Positions 1-9,860 of a stretch of 64,000 bases of DNA are shown here, one piece after another (within the stretch, counting starts at the first letter, position 1; each line of letters begins with the position of its first letter). The translations under genes were made by a program, and so were the position numbers. The stretch is from Erythrobacter litoralis (GTDB taxonomy: Bacteria > Pseudomonadota > Alphaproteobacteria > Sphingomonadales > Sphingomonadaceae): NCBI RefSeq assembly GCF_029760855.1, contig NZ_SOSI01000001.1:1-64000 (forward strand), written 5' to 3'. A model generated the notes under the pieces. The model was given only the letters and a program-made list of their open reading frames with translations. It made no database searches and was not told where the DNA came from.

Positions 1-1215
1 TGGCCCGGGGGTGGGGCATCAACGCGGCCCGCGGCCCGCCTGCCCCGCCCCGCGAGCCCGGTTGTGCGGACCGCACTTGCCAACCTTCATCGGCCCGGCT
101 CGAACACCGGCGCGCTCGTGACGGCCTTGGGCTTCGGCCTCTCTGCCTTCGTTTTGCTCGCCGCCGTGCAGAGCGCGATCGACGGAAATATCGAGAGCCG
201 TGTTCCCGATCAGGCGCCGGACTATTTCGTGCTCGACATTCCGCGCGACGGCGAGGCGCAGTTCCGCGATATCGTCCGCGCCGAAGACCCGCAGGCAACG
301 ATCCGCATGGTCCCGGCCCTGCGCGGATCGGTCCTCGCTTTCGGTCCGCAGGGCGACATGACCCGCACTGCCGATCTCGACGACATCCCCGACGGCGCGT
401 GGGCCCTGCGCGGCGAGCGCGGCCTTACCTATTCTGACCAGCTTCCCCAAGGCAACAGCCTGACCGAAGGCGAATGGTGGGGCCCGATGTGGCAGGGCGA
501 ACCGCTGGTGTCGGTGGATGCCGAATTCGCCGAAGCCGCCGGCCTCGAGATCGGCGATTATCTTACCTTCGGCGTGCTCGGCGTCGAACGCACGGCTCGG
601 ATCGCCAATCTACGGCAAATCGACTGGGAAAGCCTCGGCTTCAATTATGTCTTTGTGCTCAGCCCCAATGTGCTTGCCGACACGCCGCACAACCTCGCCG
701 CAACGATCGAGTTGACAGGCGGAACGCCGACCGGACCGCTGCTGCAGGACATGGTGCGGGCTTTCCCCTCCGCCTCCGTTATCGAAGTGGGCGGCGTGCT
801 GGAGCAGGCGCGTACGATCCTCGAACAGGTCGGCCTTGCCACGCTGGCGGCGGCGTGCGTCGCCGTGCTGGCAGGTCTCGCCGTTCTTCTCGGCGCAATC
901 GCCTCAGCGCGTGCCGCGCGGACCTACGACACGGTAATCCTGCGTGTGCTGGGCGCGGACCGGCGGCAGATCCTGACGATGCAGCTGATCGAATACGCCC
1001 TGCTCGCCGCGGCACTTGCCGTGGTCGCGCTCGGCCTCGGCAGCCTGACCGCATGGCTGATCGTCACCCAACTGTTCGAATTCGACTGGCTGCCCGACTG
1101 GGGCGATGTCTTCGCCGTGCTTGGCGCCGGCCTCGTTGTGGTATTCGCCTTCGCGCTGGGCGGCTCGCTCCCGCTATTGCGAGCGAAACCGGCCCAGGCA
1201 TTGCGGGCGCTTTAG
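1..1215 (+). CDS. ABC transporter permease, FtsX-like (5' truncated by window edge)
   Basis: The frame is open from base 1 and has no convincing start, so the beginning of the gene lies outside the window. About 404 residues are visible. They include a hydrophobic segment near the beginning, a long extracytoplasmic region, and a C-terminal FtsX-type domain with three membrane segments, ending in the typical basic tail LLRAKPAQALRAL. This layout matches the second half of the large double-FtsX permeases of the YbbP type, usually encoded with an ATPase and an esterase. The substrate is not known from the sequence. The stop codon overlaps the stop of the convergent DUF805 gene by a few bases. 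Confidence 0.85.
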   Translation, partial: WPGGGASTRPAARLPRPASPVVRTALANLHRPGSNTGALVTALGFGLSAFVLLAAVQSAIDGNIESRVPDQAPDYFVLDIPRDGEAQFRDIVRAEDPQATIRMVPALRGSVLAFGPQGDMTRTADLDDIPDGAWALRGERGLTYSDQLPQGNSLTEGEWWGPMWQGEPLVSVDAEFAEAAGLEIGDYLTFGVLGVERTARIANLRQIDWESLGFNYVFVLSPNVLADTPHNLAATIELTGGTPTGPLLQDMVRAFPSASVIEVGGVLEQARTILEQVGLATLAAACVAVLAGLAVLLGAIASARAARTYDTVILRVLGADRRQILTMQLIEYALLAAALAVVALGLGSLTAWLIVTQLFEFDWLPDWGDVFAVLGAGLVVVFAFALGGSLPLLRAKPAQALRAL

Positions 1216-1652
1216 CGGTAGCTGACCCCGCCTGAGGCATCGGGTCGGTCGAGACTGTCTCGGCCTTTGGGATCCGGGCCATATCCGTTCGGCCCTGGCG
1301 TACCGTCGAGACACATGAAGACAAATATCGCAAGCGGACCGATATACGGGACGAGGTTTAGCAGCACGAACCACCCCGAACGCCCTTGATCGTGGAACCG
1401 ACGAACCTGGACAGCTAACCCTGGGATAAACGATACGAGCGCAAAAATGGCGATGAGGATCATCCCTATGCCCACACCGCCGCCCGTTTCATCGAACAAG
1501 GCCGCACCGCCAGCGACGAAGAATAACACTGTGTAGACGATGACCATTAGCAGGGCGAACATCCAGTATTCCTTGCGACGCGACCGCCCCGAAAATTCGG
1601 CATAGCGCTTGTATGGCAGAGTCATCCATTCATTTGCATTCCCCCTTCGCAT
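1212..1652 (-). CDS. DUF805 family membrane protein
   Basis: A protein of about 146 residues with the DUF805 hallmark block KRYAEFSGRSRRKEYW near the N-terminus, followed by membrane segments and the late motif RRFHDQGRSGWF. Members are small inner-membrane proteins of unknown function. The start is uncertain: the ATG at 1652 gives a leader MRRGNANEW before the domain, while the ATG at 1625 starts directly at MTLPYKRY. A longer open frame runs back to 1826, but its extra residues look like non-coding translation. It is convergent with the ABC permease, and the stop codons interlock. Confidence 0.8.
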   Translation of the reverse strand: MRRGNANEWMTLPYKRYAEFSGRSRRKEYWMFALLMVIVYTVLFFVAGGAALFDETGGGVGIGMILIAIFALVSFIPGLAVQVRRFHDQGRSGWFVLLNLVPYIGPLAIFVFMCLDGTPGPNGYGPDPKGRDSLDRPDASGGVSYR

Positions 1653-1840
1653 TCGCAGACGTTTGTATCGGGGTATAGGTGAAAATATATACAATCGTGC
1701 GCGAATGCCGGTCGGATGCGCATGACATGCTTGCTCTTCCCAACCACCTTGCCGCGGGCGTCCTCTTCCGCTAGGGGCGCGCACGAATTGGGTGGGCGCT
1801 TTGCAGCCCTGCCCCCACTTTACCAATCGAAAGCACTATT

Positions 1841-3661
<1,821 letters not shown>

Positions 3662-3685
3662 GTTCCCGCGCGGCATCGCCCTTGC

Positions 3686-4474
3686 TTAATTCTTCAAGGC
3701 CATGAAATTCGGCTGCCCGTTCGACGCGCTTACCCCGCCGTCGACGGGCAGGTTCGCCCCGGTGACGAAGCGCGCATCTTCGGATGCGAGGAAGGCGATG
3801 ACGTCTGCTACGTCTTCCGGCTCGCCCACCCGGCCGAGAGGAATGCGCTGGAGGAAAGCGTCCATCAGCCTCTCGTCGTCGCGAATGCCTTCGCTCATTC
3901 CCGTCTTCGTCAGCGACGGGCAAACCGCGTTGACCCGAACACCCTTCGGGCCGAGCTGCAACGCCAGCCCGCGCGTAAGGTTGGTGATGGCGCCTTTGGA
4001 CGCATTGTAGATCGGCATCGTCCAGTCCCCGCCGGTCCCGGATACGCTGGATGTATTGATGATCGCGCCGCCGCCCTTCGCCGTGCTTTCGGATAAAGCG
4101 GGTATCGCCGCGCGGCAGAGATAGAGCAGACCCTTCACATTGATGTCGATAAGGCTTTCGATATCGTCATCCTCCGCCTCGGCGAGCATTCCCGCGGTGG
4201 CCACGCCCGCATTGTTCACCAGCACATCGAGCCCGCCGAAGCGATCGAGCGTTTTTTCGACGAGCGTCTTGGCAAAGCCTTTCTTGCCGACATCGCCATC
4301 GACAATCAGTGTGCGCTCTTCGTCCATATCGGCGGCAACCTTTTCGAGATCTTCGCGCGTTCGCGAATTGAGCACGACGTTCGCGCCTTCGCGCACGAAC
4401 CGGTGGGCCGTTGCCGCGCCGATCCCGGACGAGGAACCGGTGACGATGACGGTCGAATTGGAGAAACGGTCCAT
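3686..4474 (-). CDS. SDR family oxidoreductase
   Basis: A 262-residue classical short-chain dehydrogenase. It shows the nucleotide-binding glycine motif TGSSSGIG (residues 12-19), NNAG (87-90), a serine cluster near 142-145 and the catalytic YNASK (Tyr156, Lys160). The C-terminal region has the usual PVDGG substrate-loop ending. The enzyme should be a soluble NAD(P)-dependent oxidoreductase. The substrate cannot be told from the sequence, and the neighbours (typA, a membrane protein) give no pathway clue. Confidence 0.9.
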   Translation of the reverse strand: MDRFSNSTVIVTGSSSGIGAATAHRFVREGANVVLNSRTREDLEKVAADMDEERTLIVDGDVGKKGFAKTLVEKTLDRFGGLDVLVNNAGVATAGMLAEAEDDDIESLIDINVKGLLYLCRAAIPALSESTAKGGGAIINTSSVSGTGGDWTMPIYNASKGAITNLTRGLALQLGPKGVRVNAVCPSLTKTGMSEGIRDDERLMDAFLQRIPLGRVGEPEDVADVIAFLASEDARFVTGANLPVDGGVSASNGQPNFMALKN

Positions 4475-4544
4475 TGGCTAATCCTTCGAAAAAGTGGGAG
4501 GGGTCATCCACCCAACCCGATCACCCGCCCGAAGGTCCGGCCGT

Positions 4545-5297
4545 TTATTCGATCACGTAGAACTCGCCGATCACCAGAGCCGCATAGATTGTCGCGCCGA
4601 GAAGGAAGGGAAGGAAGCGACTTTCGCGTTCTTCCGGCAGCTCTTCCTTCAGGATGACGAGCACCATCGCCCCGCCGACGAAAGCGAACAGGCATCCGAT
4701 GACGATCTGCGGCAGTTCGACGAACAGGCCGGTGATCCAACCTCCCAGCGTCGCGGCGACCAGCGCCCAGCGCCCCGCGCTGTCGTAAATTTCCGGATGA
4801 TCCGCACGGCTGGCGAAGTCGGCAGTAACGAAGTGCAGCAGCAAGGCGACGAAGAATAAAACCAGACCGCCTACCGTCGCATCTTCGCGGTGATTGAGCA
4901 GGTAGCTGATGATGAAGATCAGCAGGCAATTTGCTGCAATATGAAGCCAGAACACCCCGCTTCCCGGACGCCGACCGTCGCCTCGTTCCCGCCCGCCGCG
5001 CGATGTCACCACCGCCCGCTCTACGCCGTAGAACAAGGCAAGCCCTGCTAGCGCCAGCGTATAGACCCAGGCCTCCGCCGCACCGCGCGCAATGCCCAAG
5101 GCCCGCTCGAACGTAGTTCCATGGGCGCCGAGTTCCGGTAGAATATGGAGGAACACATAGGCGACCGCTACTCCACCCGCGAAACTCAGCCACCTGCTGC
5201 GCGGCTCCGTGTCGAGAAAGCGCAGCTTCGCGACGAACAAATGCACGGCGCAAAAGGCGAGCGCCATCAAGGCGGTAATGGGTTCGATCGCCGGCAT
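4545..5297 (-). CDS. Multi-pass membrane protein, weakly ZIP-like
   Basis: A 250-residue very hydrophobic protein with about seven or eight predicted membrane segments. An early segment ends in FLHILPEL, and a later stretch reads ILKEELPEERESRFLPF. The histidine and acidic residues inside helices resemble metal-transporting ZIP proteins, but the usual ZIP HxxxE signature in the fourth and fifth helices is not clear. I therefore call it only a conserved membrane protein. It is 70 bases upstream of the SDR gene on the same strand and divergent from putP. Confidence 0.7.
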   Translation of the reverse strand: MPAIEPITALMALAFCAVHLFVAKLRFLDTEPRSRWLSFAGGVAVAYVFLHILPELGAHGTTFERALGIARGAAEAWVYTLALAGLALFYGVERAVVTSRGGRERGDGRRPGSGVFWLHIAANCLLIFIISYLLNHREDATVGGLVLFFVALLLHFVTADFASRADHPEIYDSAGRWALVAATLGGWITGLFVELPQIVIGCLFAFVGGAMVLVILKEELPEERESRFLPFLLGATIYAALVIGEFYVIE

Positions 5298-5381
5298 TGC
5301 GAAATGCTTACCCGTTCGGTCCCGCGTAGCGCCACCCCCGCCTAGTGGTCATTCCCGATTTCCTTTGTTACGTGACCCATC

Positions 5382-6860
5382 ATGCAGACCGGAACACTCA
5401 TTTCCCTCGCTTTGTATTTCATCCTCATGATTGCCATCGGGCTGTGGGCGTGGAAGCGCTCGACCGATACCAGCGAGGGCTATCTCCTCGCCGGGCGCAA
5501 CCTGCACCCTGCCGTGGCCGCCCTGTCCGCCGGGGCGAGCGACATGAGCGGCTGGTTGCTGCTGGGCCTGCCCGGCGCGCTCTATGCCGCCGGTCTGGTC
5601 GAGGCATGGATCGGCATCGGCCTGTTCGTCGGCGCTTTCGCGAACTGGATCCTCGTCGCCCCCCGCCTGCGCAAGCAGACCGAGGAACTAGGCAATGCGC
5701 TGACAATTCCCGAATTCCTTGCCAATCGCTTTCCCGAAAAGGCGGTGGCGTTGCGTGTGATCTCTGCGCTGATCGTGGTGGTCTTCTTCGCGGTTTATAC
5801 CGCGGCGGGCCTCGTCGGCGGTGGCAAGCTGTTCGAAACGAGTTTCGCGGGGCTATTCCCCGATATGGGTATGAGCGATTACATGCTCGGCATCTGGGTC
5901 ACTTGTCTCGTCGTGCTTGCCTATACGATGGTTGGTGGCTTTCTTGCCGTCAGCCTGACCGATTTCGTGCAGGGCCTGATCATGGTGACGGCGCTGATCG
6001 TGATGCCGCTGGTCGTGATGTTCGGCGAAGGCGGCAGTGCGGGCGGTTCGTTGACCGACGTCCAAGTCCCCGGCTTCCTCAGCCTGACGCAAGGATTGAC
6101 CGCGCTTGGCTACATTAGCGCGGTAACCTGGGGCCTTGGTTATTTCGGGCAGCGGCACATCATCGTGCGCTTCATGGCGATCGATACGGTGGAACGCGTG
6201 AAGGTCGCCCGCAATATCGGGATGACGTGGATGGGCGTGGCCCTGCTGGGCTCGATCGGCATCGGCATCGCAGGGCGCGCCTTCGTAGATCGCAACGGGA
6301 TGGTGGTGGACGATCCGGAGACGATCTTCATCGTTCTCGCCAATCTGCTGTTCCATCCTCTCATCACCGGCTTTCTGCTGGCGGCACTGCTCGCTGCGAT
6401 CATGTCGACCATCAGTTCGCAATTGCTGGTCGCGTCGAGCTCGCTGACCGAGGATTTCTATAAACTCTTCTTTCGCAAGAACGCCGGCGAGCGGGAAAGC
6501 GTAAACATCGGGCGAGTCTGCGTCGCACTGGTGGCCCTTGCCGCGATAATCATCGCGAGCGATCCGGAAAGCGAAGTGCTGGGTCTCGTCTCCAACGCCT
6601 GGGCCGGATTCGGCGCGGCGTTCGGGCCGCTCATCCTCCTGTCGCTGACGTGGAAGCGGATGACCGGCGCGGGCGCGGTGGCCGGCCTGGTAACGGGCGC
6701 GGGCGTGGTAGCGGCATGGATCGCACTGGGCTGGAACGCGCAACTACCCGGCTTCGATGGCGGATTGTACGAGATCGTCCCCGGCTTCATCGCCGCATGG
6801 CTGGCGACATGGCTGGTCAGCAAGGCGACTTCCACGCGCGAAGCAGCCATTCCATCCTGA
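5382..6860 (+). CDS. putP: Sodium/proline symporter
   Basis: A 492-residue sodium:solute symporter family protein with about 13 membrane helices. Features typical of PutP are the N-terminal run ending in GLWAWKRSTDTSEGYLLAGR, the conserved GASDMSGWLLLGLPGALY segment, and STISSQLLVASSSLTEDFY in the helix that forms part of the sodium site. It imports proline with sodium across the inner membrane. There is no putA next to it. It is transcribed alone or with the following extensin-like gene 48 bases downstream. Confidence 0.93.
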   Translation: MQTGTLISLALYFILMIAIGLWAWKRSTDTSEGYLLAGRNLHPAVAALSAGASDMSGWLLLGLPGALYAAGLVEAWIGIGLFVGAFANWILVAPRLRKQTEELGNALTIPEFLANRFPEKAVALRVISALIVVVFFAVYTAAGLVGGGKLFETSFAGLFPDMGMSDYMLGIWVTCLVVLAYTMVGGFLAVSLTDFVQGLIMVTALIVMPLVVMFGEGGSAGGSLTDVQVPGFLSLTQGLTALGYISAVTWGLGYFGQRHIIVRFMAIDTVERVKVARNIGMTWMGVALLGSIGIGIAGRAFVDRNGMVVDDPETIFIVLANLLFHPLITGFLLAALLAAIMSTISSQLLVASSSLTEDFYKLFFRKNAGERESVNIGRVCVALVALAAIIIASDPESEVLGLVSNAWAGFGAAFGPLILLSLTWKRMTGAGAVAGLVTGAGVVAAWIALGWNAQLPGFDGGLYEIVPGFIAAWLATWLVSKATSTREAAIPS

Positions 6861-6908
6861 CCGGAAATGTCAGGCTTTCGTAAATCGGGAACACCGATAA
6901 GATACGCT

Positions 6909-7586
6909 ATGGCCTTTCGATCTGCCCGCCCCTTACTCATTTTGCTGGCGATGCTGTCACTCGCCGGGTGCGGCATCGCGGCCTCGGATCGTTCGGCGGC
7001 CCACCCCGCCGATGTCGGCCGTCCTTCGCAGTCGCAAACGGCATCGCCGTTGGGTCAGCAATGCCTTGCCGAACTGGGGCGGACCAATGCGCGTTTCACC
7101 TCGCTGCCCGATCGCGATTACGGCGGCGGCTGCAGCGTATTGAACAGCGTGCAGCTCGACCGGGTGGGAAGCGATACCGGTCAATTCGCCGTGACCAATC
7201 TCGGCCCCCTCGCCTGCCCTGCCGCCAACGCATTGGCCGGATGGGCGCGGTTCGCCGTTGACCGGGCGGCAAGACAAATCCTGGGCAGCCCAATTGCGCG
7301 GATCGAAACGATGGGCAGCTATTCATGTCGCAACATTGCGGGCAGCACGCGTCGCTCCGCCCATGCGCGGGCAGAGGCGGTTGATATCGGTGGGTTCGTG
7401 CTGGGAAATGGCCGACGAATATCCGTCAAGGCCGGATGGACCGGCGCGAGCGACGAGCGCGAATTCCTGCGCGTCGTGCATCGTAGCGCCTGCAAGAGGT
7501 TTGGCACGGTGTTAGGCCCGGATTACAACGCCGCCCATCAGGATCACCTTCATCTTGAGGCGGGAGATGGAAGCTTCTGCCGCTGA
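6909..7586 (+). CDS. Extensin-like (D,D-peptidase fold) lipoprotein
   Basis: A 225-residue protein of the extensin-like C-terminal family, which is related to M15 zinc carboxypeptidases. The start at 6909 gives a clean lipoprotein signal with LSLAGC and the lipidated cysteine at residue 21. An upstream ATG at 6867 would add 14 polar residues before the signal. Likely zinc ligands are in SAHARAEAVDIGG and HQDHLHLE, resembling the HxxxxxxD and HxH of M15 enzymes. It is probably an envelope protein acting on peptidoglycan; that role is inferred from the fold. It is convergent with the LuxR-type gene, 6 bases apart. Confidence 0.8.
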   Translation: MAFRSARPLLILLAMLSLAGCGIAASDRSAAHPADVGRPSQSQTASPLGQQCLAELGRTNARFTSLPDRDYGGGCSVLNSVQLDRVGSDTGQFAVTNLGPLACPAANALAGWARFAVDRAARQILGSPIARIETMGSYSCRNIAGSTRRSAHARAEAVDIGGFVLGNGRRISVKAGWTGASDEREFLRVVHRSACKRFGTVLGPDYNAAHQDHLHLEAGDGSFCR

Positions 7587-7592
7587 TGTGGT

Positions 7593-8222
7593 TCAGGCGG
7601 CCAAGGCTTGAATGGGGTCACCGGACGCTTCAACCAAAATCTTGACCGCTTCGGCCGCATGGCGCGCACCGATCTTTGCCATCATGTTCGCTCGATGGAT
7701 CTCGACTGTCCGGGGACTGATATCGAGATCCCGAGCGATCATCTTGTTGCTGAAACCCCGAGCCACCAGATCGAGGACCTGTCGCTCTCTTGATGTCAGG
7801 CTATTCAATCGACGACGTGCAGTCTGCATCCGATGGCGCGCCTCCAGTTGTTCTCCAGCCTCCGATGCAATGCGATCGATCGCTTGCTTTAGGTCGCCTT
7901 CCGCGCAATCGGCAGAGAGATAGTCGAGTGCGCCGGCCTTGATCGTCGCGACGACGGCATCCGGCCTGGGGGACTCCGCTATGGCGATCGCGGGAAGCCA
8001 GATCTCGGCTGTTTCGAGGACAGCGAGGAATGTTGCCGCATTCTGGTCTTCAACCTCGTCGGCGACGATCAGGATACCGGTAGCAGGCGGACGACGGAGA
8101 AAGTCGGTCCTATTGATGAAAAAGTTTACGCGGTACCCCAACTGACCGAGTTTCTCGGCAATCGCTGACGTTTGCCCGCTAAAACCGTCCACCATGTGAA
8201 CAATGTTTTCGAAATGGTCCAT
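7593..8222 (-). CDS. FixJ/LuxR-type response regulator with degenerate receiver (copy 1)
   Basis: A 209-residue protein with a receiver-like N-terminal half and a LuxR-type helix-turn-helix at the C-terminus (LTSRERQVLDLVARG, then ISPRTVEIHRANMM). The receiver lacks key residues: the acidic pair reads VDGF, and the conserved phospho-switch lysine is replaced (DYLSAD instead of the usual D-x-x-x-K-P). It may work without phosphorylation or by protein contact. It is a paralogue of the gene just upstream at 8348-8974, on the same strand with 125 bases between them. No histidine kinase is nearby. Confidence 0.88.
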   Translation of the reverse strand: MDHFENIVHMVDGFSGQTSAIAEKLGQLGYRVNFFINRTDFLRRPPATGILIVADEVEDQNAATFLAVLETAEIWLPAIAIAESPRPDAVVATIKAGALDYLSADCAEGDLKQAIDRIASEAGEQLEARHRMQTARRRLNSLTSRERQVLDLVARGFSNKMIARDLDISPRTVEIHRANMMAKIGARHAAEAVKILVEASGDPIQALAA

Positions 8223-8280
8223 GCCGCTTTTTCAGCAGACATTGCTATTAACCACAATTCGGGCGGTTACCCAGAATGAC

Positions 8281-8307
8281 GTTAAGGAATTGTTTAATAT
8301 TCTTAAC
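8281..8307. promoter_or_regulatory. AT-rich inverted repeat upstream of regulator copy 1
   Basis: The arms GTTAAG and CTTAAC face each other, and the match extends inward to GTTAAG(g)AAT and ATTCTTAAC with one bulged base. Three TTAA words occur within 25 bases in otherwise GC-rich DNA. It lies about 60-85 bases upstream of the start of the copy 1 regulator, so it could be an operator for self-regulation or for a TTAA-binding factor. The TTAA spacing is not the seven bases expected for a classical CtrA site. There is no T-run, so a terminator for the copy 2 gene is unlikely. Confidence 0.4.
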
Positions 8308-8347
8308 AGGATCCGATCCGCCAGTTTCAAAGAACAAGAGTAAGCAG

Positions 8348-8974
8348 TTAGTGGACCGCATTAATATGCTGACTTTGCTCGGCTTCCATCTTCAAACGGA
8401 TCGCCTCGGCTGTGTTCGTAACACACAGTTTGGTCATCATGCTCGCCCGATGTGCCTCGACGGTTCGGGGACTGATCGCCAATTCGTGGGCGATCACCTT
8501 ACTGCTGCGACCGCGAACGAGCCAGTCGAGAACCTCCTGCTCTCGTTTCGACAGTGACGAGATGCGGCTTCGTGCTTCCAGGACCCGTCGCCGATAATCC
8601 GCAAATGCGAGCGCCTCATCCATTATCCTTGCGAGAGTTTCCTCCAGATGGACCGGATCGATCGGCATCGTGAGATAATCGATCGCCCCGCTTCGAACTC
8701 CGGAAACCACTTGCGCAGTCGTCGGTTGCTCGGCCATCGCGATCACGGGGATGTAAATGTCATTTTCCGTAAAAGCAGCGAGAACGGATCCGATAGGATA
8801 ATTGCTAGCTTCATCGCGGCTGAGAGCGATACCTTCTACAGGGCTGGCGGCGATTAACTCATCGATCGTCGAATATATCTCGCAATGAAAACCTGCTCCA
8901 TAGACTGCTCTCGCGAGAGACGCCCTTACGTCCGAAGCGCGGTCCAAAACGTGAACTGTTTCCACCTGTTCCAT
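8348..8974 (-). CDS. FixJ/LuxR-type response regulator with degenerate receiver (copy 2)
   Basis: A 208-residue paralogue of the downstream gene, with the same design: an N-terminal receiver-like domain and a C-terminal LuxR helix-turn-helix (LSKREQEVLDWLVRG, ISPRTVEAHRASMM). The acidic pair reads VLDR, the phosphorylation-site region is GIALSRDEAS, and the switch lysine is replaced (DYLTMPID). The shared losses suggest that the duplicated pair diverged from FixJ-type ancestors toward phosphorylation-independent control. It sits downstream of the Anbu operon on the same strand, 111 bases away. A FixJ-like site lies in that gap. Confidence 0.88.
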   Translation of the reverse strand: MEQVETVHVLDRASDVRASLARAVYGAGFHCEIYSTIDELIAASPVEGIALSRDEASNYPIGSVLAAFTENDIYIPVIAMAEQPTTAQVVSGVRSGAIDYLTMPIDPVHLEETLARIMDEALAFADYRRRVLEARSRISSLSKREQEVLDWLVRGRSSKVIAHELAISPRTVEAHRASMMTKLCVTNTAEAIRLKMEAEQSQHINAVH

Positions 8975-9013
8975 GTCATAGGTTATACAGTAGTTCTTCG
9001 GATGGTCAGAATA

Positions 9014-9029
9014 CGTAGTATCACCTACG
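9014..9029. promoter_or_regulatory. Candidate FixJ-type binding site (CGTAG-N6-CTACG)
   Basis: A short inverted repeat, CGTAG and CTACG separated by six bases, lies 40-55 bases upstream of the start of the copy 2 regulator. The left half with its flank reads ATACGTAGTATCAC, which resembles the FixJ element GTAMGTAG as I recall it. Its position suits an activator or repressor site for the regulator gene itself. This is a visual match only. Confidence 0.4.
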
Positions 9030-9085
9030 CAATGTCTCCTCCCACCGGGAAAACTAGCATACCTTAAGTGGAGGTTGCCTTTAAA

Positions 9086-9841
9086 TTACCCTTCGTCTTC
9101 GTTCCGATAAAAGCTGTAATCCGGAAGCGAATGAAACGCGTGTTTCAGTGCATCGCCCCAACTCGACGAGATCGCCTGAAAATAGGGATCGTCTGCGCTG
9201 ATACGTTCTTCGTGGCTCGCTTCGAAGGTATCGCGTTTGATAACCTGCAGATCGAGAGGCAGACCCACAGATAAATTTGCCTTCAGCGTAGAATCGAAGC
9301 TTACCATGAGTAATTTTACGGCGTCTTCCAAGCTCATCGTCCGGTCGTATCCGCGGATGATGATGGGCCTGCCGTATTTCGTCTCTCCGATTTGAAAAAA
9401 GGGAGTGTCGCTGCTGGCTTCGATGAAATTTCCTTCCGGATAAATCATAAACAGGCGCGGCTCCATGCCCTTGATCTGTCCTGCGACGATAATCGAGGCG
9501 GTAAACCGCCCCTGCCCGCGCTGGCCGTTCGCCTCCTGCCGCTGGGCAATGGTGGTGCGCAGCAAGCGCCCGATCTGAGTCGCCACCTGAAACATGGTCG
9601 GTGCTTTCAGCAGTGCGTTGTCGCGCTCGTCCGGTTCCTTCATGCGTTCTTCGAGCTGGCTAATCACCCCCTGGGTCGTCGCCAAATTGCCGGCGGTCAT
9701 CAGGGTCAGGATACGTTCGCCCGGAACGTCCCACGTGAACATCTTCCGAAACACCGAGATGTTGTCGACGCCCGAATTGGTTCGGGTATCGCTCATCAGG
9801 ACGAGCCCTTTGTCGAGCATCATTCCTACGCAATATGTCAT
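9086..9841 (-). CDS. Anbu, proteasome-like Ntn hydrolase
   Basis: A 251-residue Anbu (ancestral beta-subunit, also called BPH) protein. The start at 9841 gives MTYCVGM, so removal of Met exposes Thr1, the expected N-terminal nucleophile. In mature numbering Asp17 (in SDTRTNSG) and Lys32 match the proteasome catalytic residues. GGAAAG six bases upstream is a suitable ribosome binding site; a longer frame back to 9904 adds a serine-rich stretch that would bury Thr1. Anbu assembles into ring-like or open-helix particles in the cytoplasm, and its substrate is unsettled. It is the last gene of a four-gene operon with a transglutaminase-like, an alpha-E and an ATP-grasp protein. Confidence 0.93.
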   Translation of the reverse strand: MTYCVGMMLDKGLVLMSDTRTNSGVDNISVFRKMFTWDVPGERILTLMTAGNLATTQGVISQLEERMKEPDERDNALLKAPTMFQVATQIGRLLRTTIAQRQEANGQRGQGRFTASIIVAGQIKGMEPRLFMIYPEGNFIEASSDTPFFQIGETKYGRPIIIRGYDRTMSLEDAVKLLMVSFDSTLKANLSVGLPLDLQVIKRDTFEASHEERISADDPYFQAISSSWGDALKHAFHSLPDYSFYRNEDEG

Positions 9842-9860
9842 GTGAAGCTTTCCGGTCGGC

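Noticed and set aside
8281-8307. Terminator for regulator copy 2
   Set aside because: The stem is AT-rich and weak and is not followed by a T-run on the minus strand.
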